64,000 bases of DNA, from NCBI RefSeq assembly GCF_000308515.1, contig NZ_BAFV01000040.1, positions 62,001 to 126,000 on the forward strand, given 5' to 3'. Positions 43,684 through 50,916 of this stretch are shown piece by piece. The position numbers were made by a program, and so were the translations under genes. Within the stretch, counting starts at the first letter, position 1. The number at the start of each line of letters is the position of its first letter. Source of the DNA: Nocardia carnea NBRC 14403. Lineage in GTDB: Bacteria; Actinomycetota; Actinomycetes; Mycobacteriales; Mycobacteriaceae. The notes under the pieces were generated by a model. That model saw only the letters and a program-made list of their open reading frames with translations. It was not told where the DNA came from and searched no databases.

Positions 43684-43776
43684 CGGCCTAGACCAGTCGT
43701 GATATCTCCTAACCCAAGAACCTCAACGGTAGTTGTGACACAATACTTTTCGTGTCTCGGTCAAGTCATGGCAACT
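43684..43776 (+). repeat. Conserved leader element, copy B
   Basis: Identical CGGCCTAGACCAGT (43684-43697) and, 34 bases on, the 45-base block (43732-43776) with TTGT-gac-ACAA and ACAATACTTTTCGTG. A GTG inside the block opens a 27-codon frame starting MTQYFSC. Spacing between the two parts differs from copy A by one base, so the whole upstream region was duplicated with the gene. Confidence 0.7.
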
Positions 43777-44301
43777 CGGCGGCAACAGTGGTGCCGCCGG
43801 TTGTCGCCCCTCCAGGGGTGACTGAACGAGTCCGGCGGCGCGAGTCGGAAAGTTGCAGGATATGGCCGATGTTCCCCTAGCAGCCATCTTCGATATCCCC
43901 GTCGCTGGAACAGCGTGCTCGGCACGTCCCGGGCGGGCGATGGACACACAAGGTACCGCATATGACGACCGAGCTGAAGAGCCTCGTCTATGCAATGGTC
44001 GGCCTTTATCTCTAACGTGGCTGCCGGAAGGTCTCCCAGACCTTGCTCCGGCGGCCGAAAGAGGTCTGGGCCCGCATTCCGATGCGACCGGTCGACCACA
44101 ACCCCCGTCCGGAGGTGTGTGGTACCCGGCGCGTTGAACTCTGATCCGTGATCGTTCGGGAATCGTGCATACGGACCGTCCCATCCGGGAGCTTCACTCG
44201 CGATGAGCCGACCAGATGCCCGGAGGACACGAGCGATTACAGCGTTATGCCTGTAGTGGATTACCTACCACTGCAGGGTTCGAATTGAGTAGGAGGCAGT
44301 G
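43777..44301. other. Long leader/intergenic stretch before second acyl-CoA-oxidase-like gene
   Basis: 525 bases without a convincing gene. A hairpin at 44251-44276 (CTGTAGTGG and CCACTGCAG, one G-U pair) ends 14 bases before the AGGAGG ribosome-binding site and could influence translation or act as an operator. Confidence 0.45.
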
Positions 44302-46128
44302 ATGGTTTCCCAGGGGTATATAGACGATCTGGCGAATGTGTTGTTCGCGGGTCGGCGGGAAGCGGCTCGACGTTACACCGGCGTGTTCAGCGAGTCGATA
44401 TTCGATCAGGATTGGTGGGCTGCCACAAACGATCCCGGAAAGCGGGCCTACGAGCGGTACCTGCAACTGCTTCCACGCCTGGCCGCCGTCGACACGATTT
44501 CTGATCTCCGTGCCCTCGTGGCGCTGCACGAGCAAGCTACGGTGGTCGATCCGCACCTCGGTGCACTGCTCACGGTGCAGGTGAATCTCGTCCTGGGCAC
44601 ACTGCTGGAGCAGCATTCGCGATCCGGTGAGGTCGAGGCGGTTCTGACAGAGCTACTCGAGGGTCGCGCGGTGGGGGCGTACGTATTGACCGAGGTAGGC
44701 CACGGCAGTGACCTGCCGAACCTCGAAACCACGGCCACGTACGACCCGGCAGATGGCGGTAGTTTCGTACTCGACACGCCGACGGATACCGCTGTCAAGT
44801 TCATGCCGACCACCGCCCCGCCGCCGGTGAAAGGCGTGTCGCGGTTCGGTATCGTATTCGCGCGGTTGCTGATCGATGGCGAGAACCGCGGAAACTATCC
44901 GTTCCTGGTGCGATTGGTCGATTCCGACGGGACGGTCCGGCCGGGGATCACCATCCGCGCGCTTCCCGAGAAGCCCGGCCTGGGGATGGACAACTCGATC
45001 ACTCGCTTCGACCACATTCGACTGTCTCGCGAATGCCTGCTGTCACATACCGGCACCTACATCGACGACGACGGTCAGCTCGTCTCGCCCATACCTGCAG
45101 ACAATCAAGTCTGGCGTGCGATCAGCCGTGTGCGGGCGGGCAGGCTGGCGATTTCGGCGATGTCCGCGGCGGTATGCCGCGCGTCCCTGGCCATTGCCGT
45201 AAAGCATGCCGAACAGCGCGATATCGCCAGTATGGACCGGGGCGCAGGGCGCATTGCACTGGTGGACGTACCTGCACACCGCGACCGGCTCATCGATGCC
45301 GTCGCCGAGACCTACGTGGCCGGCATGTCGGTGGAAGTAGCGATCGACGCGTTTGCGGCGGCGATCGAGAAGGGTGCCGACGAGCAGTCTCCGGAATTGA
45401 CCGACTTGGTGTCGCTGACGAAGAATTTCACCACCTCGACGGCCCTGCGAGTCACCGCCGAAGTACGTGACCGACTCGGGGCCCAGGGGGTGTTCGCGCA
45501 CAATCAGATCATGGTGTACCGAGCGCTGCGCGACGCTGCGGCCACCGCGGAAGGTGACAGCTACGTTATCGGCTTGCAGGCAGCGTATCGGCGCATCGCA
45601 CTGCCGGATGCGTGGACGCCATCGAGTTGGGACGACCAGCTCTTCGATATCGATACTCCCGGCCAGTGGTTGGGCTGGCTCGATGCCCGGGCCCGTTTCC
45701 TGCATCACCGGACGCTCGAGGCGTACGCAAACGCGACCGGAAGCCGTCAGGAACGATGGGACGCGATCTACGGTCTTTCGCTGGCGGCTGCCGAAGCCCA
45801 TACCGCGCACCGATCGGCCCAGGCGCTGGCAGACCGGATCGGCGAGCTTCCTGCCGAAGCGCGGGAAGTGGTGGAGAAGCTCATCGTGCTCTACGCCGTC
45901 GGCCAGTGCCTGAGCCACGGAACGGAAATGCTGCCCGACGGACCCCTGCCGAAGACTGCGCAGCCGCTCATGGAGATGCGTAGTCAACTGCACGAACTGC
46001 TCGCTCCGCATCTACACGATCTCGTCGACGCGTTCGAACTTCCGAGCGGACTCCTCCGCACAGCGTTCACGCCCGGAACATATGTCGAGGAGTACGCGAG
46101 CGCCATCGCCGCTGCCGGTACGGACTGA
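44302..46128 (+). CDS. Acyl-CoA oxidase/dehydrogenase-like protein (copy 2)
   Basis: 608 residues. The middle domain has GAYVLTEVGHGSDLPNLETT and VLDTPTDTAVKFMPT; the C-terminal domain has GAQGVFAHNQIMVYRALRDA then TAEGDSYVIGLQ, matching the arrangement QG-NQ-EGD of acyl-CoA oxidases and aligning with copy 1. AGGAGG lies five bases before the ATG at 44302. It shares with copy 1 the duplicated upstream element. The pair may form a heteromeric enzyme or act on successive intermediates. Convergent with the P450, with a shared terminator. Confidence 0.87.
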   Translation: MVSQGYIDDLANVLFAGRREAARRYTGVFSESIFDQDWWAATNDPGKRAYERYLQLLPRLAAVDTISDLRALVALHEQATVVDPHLGALLTVQVNLVLGTLLEQHSRSGEVEAVLTELLEGRAVGAYVLTEVGHGSDLPNLETTATYDPADGGSFVLDTPTDTAVKFMPTTAPPPVKGVSRFGIVFARLLIDGENRGNYPFLVRLVDSDGTVRPGITIRALPEKPGLGMDNSITRFDHIRLSRECLLSHTGTYIDDDGQLVSPIPADNQVWRAISRVRAGRLAISAMSAAVCRASLAIAVKHAEQRDIASMDRGAGRIALVDVPAHRDRLIDAVAETYVAGMSVEVAIDAFAAAIEKGADEQSPELTDLVSLTKNFTTSTALRVTAEVRDRLGAQGVFAHNQIMVYRALRDAAATAEGDSYVIGLQAAYRRIALPDAWTPSSWDDQLFDIDTPGQWLGWLDARARFLHHRTLEAYANATGSRQERWDAIYGLSLAAAEAHTAHRSAQALADRIGELPAEAREVVEKLIVLYAVGQCLSHGTEMLPDGPLPKTAQPLMEMRSQLHELLAPHLHDLVDAFELPSGLLRTAFTPGTYVEEYASAIAAAGTD

Positions 46129-46151
46129 CCGCACAGCCGGCGCCCGAGTAG

Positions 46152-46189
46152 GGTACGGCCTCGGGATGGTTACCACCCGAGGCCGTACC
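46152..46189. terminator. Bidirectional hairpin terminator
   Basis: GGTACGGCCTCGGG and CCCGAGGCCGTACC form a perfect 14-base-pair stem around a ten-base loop. It separates the convergent oxidase-like and P450 genes and can serve both. Confidence 0.8.
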
Positions 46190-46199
46190 ACTGGCGAGG

Positions 46200-47438
46200 T
46201 CAGAAGGGCCCGGACTGCGGAAACTCCACCGGAAGCGCCGCCAACGACCGATGGAACCCGCCGGGGCGCCACACCAATTCATCCGGCCGGCAGGAAAGCA
46301 TCATCTCGGGAAGCGCATCGAAAAGCTGATCGATGGCGTTCTGCGCGACGGAGTACGCGACGGACTTGGCAGGGCACGTGTGTGGACCGGTCCCCCACGC
46401 AAGATGAGACCGGTTGTCGGTATAGGCGCCGACAATAGCCGGGTCGTTGTTGCAGGCTCCCATGCTCGTGATCACCGGCTGGTCTGCAGGTAACCAGACC
46501 TCGTCCACCAGGATCGGCTGTCGCGGGTATGTGATGAGGAAGTTTGCCAGCGGCGGATCCTTGAACAACAGCTCGTTCAACGCATCCCGCGTAGTCAAAG
46601 CCCCCTCGCCCTGGAACCGGCCGTCGCTGAGCATCAGCAGGAGGGTGTTGGCGATCAGGTTGGTCAACGGTTCGATACCCGCGCCGTAGATGGTCACGAG
46701 CTGCTGGACGAGTTCGCTATCGGTGAGATCGGCCGGGTGGGCAATCAGACGAGACGTCAGGTCTTCACCGGGCACGGTTCGCTTGAGCGAAACCAGCCGA
46801 GCAAGAGCCCCCTCGAACAGCGCATTCCCCTCGGCCGCGTTGGCGCCCTCGAACATCTGCGCCATGCCTTGTGCGACGTCCTGACCGATCTGAGGGGGGC
46901 ATCCGACCATTTGGTTCAGGTACGCGAACGTCAAGGGAAAAGCGTACTGACCCACCAGATCGGCTTGTCCGAGCCTGCAGAATTGGTTGATCTGCGGTAT
47001 CGCGATGTCCTCGATCTCCGAGTTCAGATTGAACAGGTTGATCTTTTCGATGCCGTCTACGCTGGCCTTCCGAAAACGCCTGTGCTCATCACCTGCACTG
47101 CGTAGCGCGTTGGGGCGATACGCCATCATGGGTTTCACCGGGCAGTCGTCGGGCACCCTCTCCTGCCAGGTGCGCGGGTCCGCGGGAAAATGGGCGTCGT
47201 CGTTGTTGATCCGAATGGCGGTGAAGTACCCGATCACCAAGGTGGCCGGGACGCCCGGTGCCAGCTCGACCGACGCCAACGTCTTGTGCTGGCGGCGCAT
47301 TTGATCGTAGACCTCGTGCGGATCGGCCGCGAATTCCTCCGTGTAGGTCGGAAACCGTTGCAGACCGGTCAGAGGTGGTGGCTCGCCGAATCCGCGCCAA
47401 GCGGACCGTTGCGGTTGGGGTTCGTGCTGTGTCGTCAA
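46200..47438 (-). CDS. Cytochrome P450 with atypical ExxR region
   Basis: 412 residues. The heme-binding loop HLAWGTGPHTCPAKSVAY places the cysteine ligand near residue 355. The I-helix reads TIYGAGIEPLTN, with the usual acid/alcohol pair replaced by E-P-L-T. The K-helix, normally ExxR, reads NELLFKDPP near 288-296, so the arginine is phenylalanine. Similar losses are known in the CYP157 family of Streptomyces conservons. The loop NRSHLAWGTGPHTCPA also resembles conservon P450s, but no conservon genes are adjacent. No ferredoxin gene is nearby. Substrate unknown. Confidence 0.9.
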   Translation of the reverse strand: MTTQHEPQPQRSAWRGFGEPPPLTGLQRFPTYTEEFAADPHEVYDQMRRQHKTLASVELAPGVPATLVIGYFTAIRINNDDAHFPADPRTWQERVPDDCPVKPMMAYRPNALRSAGDEHRRFRKASVDGIEKINLFNLNSEIEDIAIPQINQFCRLGQADLVGQYAFPLTFAYLNQMVGCPPQIGQDVAQGMAQMFEGANAAEGNALFEGALARLVSLKRTVPGEDLTSRLIAHPADLTDSELVQQLVTIYGAGIEPLTNLIANTLLLMLSDGRFQGEGALTTRDALNELLFKDPPLANFLITYPRQPILVDEVWLPADQPVITSMGACNNDPAIVGAYTDNRSHLAWGTGPHTCPAKSVAYSVAQNAIDQLFDALPEMMLSCRPDELVWRPGGFHRSLAALPVEFPQSGPF

Positions 47439-48254
47439 AGAGTTAACTCCAGGTATGGAATGGGAAGACGGCTACCTTCAGGAGCGTTGGGCGAGCATCC
47501 GGTCCAGTCCGAATCCTTGCCGTAGCTTCCACCGGTGAGGCTTGTGGGTGGAATCCGCTGCGATGCTCGACAATCTGTCGGATGGCCCGATCCAGGAGGG
47601 GGACTGTTGGATCATCCGATGCTCCGCACAGACCGTGACGGTTGCTGTACGGGTGCGTTCGCGTACCGTCGGGTGTTCACGCTGGACCACCGCGATTGGC
47701 ACAAGACAAGCTCCACGTCGCCAGATCATACTCACCTGCCGAGCCGTCCAGCATCCGATACGGCAACGCCGGGAACCATGCGGTGCAAGCGATCCCGAAG
47801 GTCGGGCGAAGCGCCGGCCCGACGGCGCTGCAAGGAAATGCTTTGCACAGCAACGTGACTCCAATACTGCAGACCTGTAACAGGTCTCCCAAGTAGCTGT
47901 TGGTTGCTCCTGCGCTTCAATGTGGCCGGAGGAGGCTGCCTGCCACTATGCCCTCGCTTCGGTCGATGTGCATTGCCGCCGCATTTACCCCACTGATCCG
48001 GCCGCCCGGTCACGGAGCGGGACATAGAACTCGTGTGGGTTACTGAATAGGTTCCGGGCGTCGCTTCGGGTCGGCTACCGCCGTTGGCCTGTGCCTACGG
48101 GCCGCGATGGCCACTGGCGATAGACGCATGAAGACGGATCCGGCGGGTAAGCGCGACGCATGAGTAATGAGGCGAACTCCGGCGCACCGGAATCACCGCC
48201 GCCCGCGGCCATACCGGGCCCGAGCCCCGGCCACCCGGACATCTCCCACATCAA
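47439..48254. other. Intergenic stretch upstream of P450 and XdhC genes
   Basis: About 816 bases. No gene is supported; a frame at 47569-47880 starts with GC-rich third positions but becomes irregular and has no ribosome-binding site. The region should hold the leftward promoter of the P450 gene and the rightward promoter of the XdhC gene. Confidence 0.45.
47871..47887. promoter_or_regulatory. 17-base perfect inverted repeat
   Basis: AGACCTGT and ACAGGTCT flank one A. Size and symmetry suit a dimeric repressor. It is about 430 bases upstream of the P450 and 370 upstream of the XdhC gene, so its target is unclear. Confidence 0.45.
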
Positions 48255-49379
48255 ATGAATGCGGTCTGGGAGGCGGCACTCCGGTGGTCACATGAGGGAT
48301 CCGCAGTCGTTCTGGCGCGGGTGGTGGATAGTCCATCCGGACGACAGCGTCCACTGGGGACCGCGCTGGCGGTTTCGGAATCTGGCCAGGTTGTGGGCAG
48401 TATTTCCGGTGGGTGTGTCGACGGCGATCTCTGCGCGCGGGCGCAGGAGGTCATGCGTAGCGGCGTTCCGGAGCAGTTGCGGTACGACGACGCGGATGAC
48501 TTCTGGGCCCCGAAGCTGCCGTGTGGCGGCCGGCTCGATGTAGTCGTCGAACCAGTGAACGGTTCGCTGCGCGCGGTGCTCGCTCCGCTACTGGCAGCGA
48601 TTCGGGACGGGCGTCCCGTCGCGCTGACAACGGTCCTCGACGGATCCGGCGATACGGCGCCACGTCATGCGCTGATCCCGGCTGATGGCGGGGACGGCTG
48701 CCCCGCCGCGGATGCCGCGCTGGATCGGGTACGGGCACTGGCCGATACGAGAACCACCCGGATCGTCGATCTGCCGGGCACCGGCACCGCCCCGGACCTC
48801 CGTATTTTCGTCCAGTCCTTTCCCGCCCCACCACGCATGCTCGTTTTCGGCGCAGACGATTTCGCTGCCGCACTCACCCGGATGGGCCGATTCCTCGGCT
48901 ACCGGGTCACCCTCTGCGATGCCCGGCCGGCTTTCGCCACCGCCGCCCGGTTCCCGGCAGCGCACGAGGTCGTGGTGCGCTGGCCGCACGAGTATCTGGC
49001 GGCGACGACGGTGACCGAATCGACCGTGATCTGCGTGCTCACCCACGACGCGAAGTTCGATGTGCCGTTGCTCGCGGCGGCATTGCGGAGCGAGGCCGGG
49101 TATATCGGTGCGATGGGGAGCCGGCGCACCCACGCCGATCGTGTGCGCCGGCTGCGTGAGGCCGGGGTCACCGAGGCCGAGCTGGGGCGGCTCGCCGCGC
49201 CGACCGGCCTGGATCTGGGCGCCGACAGTCCGGAGGAGACGGCGGTGTCCATTGCCGCGGAGATCGTCGCGCAGCGGCGTAACGGTAGCGGTGCACGGCT
49301 GCGTGATCTCGACAGTCCCATCCATCACGCCGGGGAAACGACAACGATTCGTTGCGAGGGTCTCCGGTTTGGGGCGTGA
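48255..49379 (+). CDS. XdhC/CoxI-family molybdoenzyme maturation factor
   Basis: 374 residues. The N-terminal XdhC-CoxI domain (LGTALAVSESGQVVGSISGG then CVDGD) is followed by a C-terminal Rossmann domain with VFGADDFAAALTRMGRFLGY and IGAMGSRRTHADRVRRLREA. XdhC-type proteins deliver sulfurated molybdenum cofactor to xanthine dehydrogenase-family enzymes. It is followed by the three aldehyde oxidase subunits after 20 bases, as in PaoABCD-type operons but with the maturation gene first. Confidence 0.9.
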   Translation: MNAVWEAALRWSHEGSAVVLARVVDSPSGRQRPLGTALAVSESGQVVGSISGGCVDGDLCARAQEVMRSGVPEQLRYDDADDFWAPKLPCGGRLDVVVEPVNGSLRAVLAPLLAAIRDGRPVALTTVLDGSGDTAPRHALIPADGGDGCPAADAALDRVRALADTRTTRIVDLPGTGTAPDLRIFVQSFPAPPRMLVFGADDFAAALTRMGRFLGYRVTLCDARPAFATAARFPAAHEVVVRWPHEYLAATTVTESTVICVLTHDAKFDVPLLAAALRSEAGYIGAMGSRRTHADRVRRLREAGVTEAELGRLAAPTGLDLGADSPEETAVSIAAEIVAQRRNGSGARLRDLDSPIHHAGETTTIRCEGLRFGA

Positions 49380-49399
49380 GCCGGGGGTATCCGGCGGCT

Positions 49400-49921
49400 A
49401 TGACAGCTGCCGAGAATCACAGCGATATCGCGCTGGACGTGGATGGGCAGCGGCGGACGCTGCGCGTGGACAACCGCACCACCTTGCTGGACGCGCTGCG
49501 TGAGCAGCTCGGTGTGACCGCGCCCAAGAAGGGCTGCGATCACGGGCAGTGCGGGTCGTGCACGGTGCTGCTCGACGGCCGGCGCGCCACCACCTGCCTG
49601 ACCTTCGCCGCGGCCAACGACGGGGCCGAGGTGGTCACCGCCGCTGGGCTGCCCGACGGCGAGACCCTGCATCCCGTCCAGCAGGCGTTTCTGGAGCACG
49701 ACGGCTTCCAATGCGGTTACTGCACTCCCGGGCAGGTGTGTTCGGCGGTGGGGATGCTGGCGGAAGCGAAGGCCGGCAATCCCAGTTACGTCACCCCGGA
49801 TCTCACGGGCGCCGCGGAGCTCGACGGCGCCGAGATACGGGAGCGGATGAGCGGCAACCTGTGCCGGTGCGCGGCCTACCCGAATATCGTGGCGGCGATC
49901 CGGCAGGCGGCGGCCCGGTGA
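49400..49921 (+). CDS. Aldehyde oxidase/xanthine dehydrogenase family [2Fe-2S] subunit
   Basis: 173 residues. The plant-ferredoxin-type cluster ligands are Cys46, Cys51, Cys54 and Cys66 (KKGCDHGQCGSCTVLLDG), and the second helical-domain cluster uses Cys105, Cys108, Cys155 and Cys157 (GFQCGYCTPGQ and GNLCRCAAYP). It passes electrons from the molybdenum centre to FAD. No Tat signal precedes it, unlike E. coli PaoA, so the enzyme is probably cytoplasmic. Its stop overlaps the GTG of the next gene. Confidence 0.93.
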   Translation: MTAAENHSDIALDVDGQRRTLRVDNRTTLLDALREQLGVTAPKKGCDHGQCGSCTVLLDGRRATTCLTFAAANDGAEVVTAAGLPDGETLHPVQQAFLEHDGFQCGYCTPGQVCSAVGMLAEAKAGNPSYVTPDLTGAAELDGAEIRERMSGNLCRCAAYPNIVAAIRQAAAR

Positions 49922-50916
49922 TCCCGTTCGAGTACCGGCGCGCGACGAGCGCCCGGGAGGCGGTGGCGGCGGTGGCCGAACGACCGGGGGCGGCGTTCCT
50001 CGGTGGCGGCACCAATCTGGTCGACCATATGAAACTGGGCATTGCCGCGCCGGAACTGCTGGTCGATGTGAGCCGGTTGCCGCTGGACGGGGTCGAGGAG
50101 ACCCCGGACGGCGGGCTGTGGGTGGGCGCGGCCGTCCGCAACAGCGATCTGGCGGCGCATCCGGTGGTCCGGGCGCGGTATCCGGCGCTGGCACGCGCGC
50201 TGCTGTCCGGGGCGTCGGGACAGCTCCGCAATCTGGCCACCACCGGCGGCAACCTGCTGCAACGCACCCGATGCGTGTACTTCCAGGATGTGTCGACGCC
50301 GTGTAACAAGCGCGAGCCCGGCAGCGGTTGCGCGGCACTCGGCGGGTACGTCCGCTATCACGCGATCCTCGGGGCTTCCGAGCACTGTGTGGCGGTGCAT
50401 CCGTCGGATATGGCGGTCGCGCTCGCGGCGCTGGATGCCGAGGTGGTGACCGAGAACACCGACGGCGAACAGCGGATTCCGCTCACCGAGTTCCACCGTC
50501 TGCCCGGGGACCATCCCGAGCATGACACCGTTCTGGCCCACGGTCAGCTGATCACCGGAATCGAAATCCCGGCCCCACCGGACGGGGTGGTGGCGGACTA
50601 TCGCAAGGTGCGCGATCGTGCCTCCTACGCATTCGCGCTGGTCTCGGTAGCGGCCGAACTGGCCCTCGAATCCGACGGCAGCACGATCCGGTCCGCGCGG
50701 CTGGCGCTCGGCGGGGTTGCGCACCGGCCGTGGCGTGCGCAGCGGGCCGAAGCAGCGCTCACCGCGGCCCCGGCGACCCGGCAGACCTTCGAACGGGCCG
50801 CGGATGCCGAACTCGCCGACGCGCGGCCGCTGGAGGGTAACGAGTTCAAGGTCGAACTCGCCCGCCGCACCCTGCTATCGACCCTGCAGGCCCTCACCGA
50901 ACAGGCACAGCGATGA
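49918..50916 (+). CDS. Aldehyde oxidase FAD subunit with extra [4Fe-4S]-type cysteines
   Basis: 332 residues, FAD-binding domain of the molybdopterin dehydrogenase type (AFLGGGTNLVDHMKLG, then LATTGGNLLQRTR). Cysteines 119, 129, 138 and 157 (RCVYFQDVSTPC, GSGC, EHC) match the loop that binds an additional [4Fe-4S] cluster in PaoB/YagS-type enzymes. The GTG at 49918 overlaps the upstream stop. Assigned to the PaoB-like branch rather than xanthine dehydrogenase by this loop. Confidence 0.92.
   Translation: MIPFEYRRATSAREAVAAVAERPGAAFLGGGTNLVDHMKLGIAAPELLVDVSRLPLDGVEETPDGGLWVGAAVRNSDLAAHPVVRARYPALARALLSGASGQLRNLATTGGNLLQRTRCVYFQDVSTPCNKREPGSGCAALGGYVRYHAILGASEHCVAVHPSDMAVALAALDAEVVTENTDGEQRIPLTEFHRLPGDHPEHDTVLAHGQLITGIEIPAPPDGVVADYRKVRDRASYAFALVSVAAELALESDGSTIRSARLALGGVAHRPWRAQRAEAALTAAPATRQTFERAADAELADARPLEGNEFKVELARRTLLSTLQALTEQAQR

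Noticed and set aside
44276..44290. GGTTCGAAT string considered as a tRNA T-loop
   Set aside because: No acceptor, D or anticodon stem can be paired around it.
47569..47880. Rightward frame of about 100 codons upstream of the XdhC gene
   Set aside because: No ribosome-binding site, irregular codon use after the first third, no recognisable domain. An overlapping leftward frame at 47478-47864 is equally plausible, so both are likely chance.
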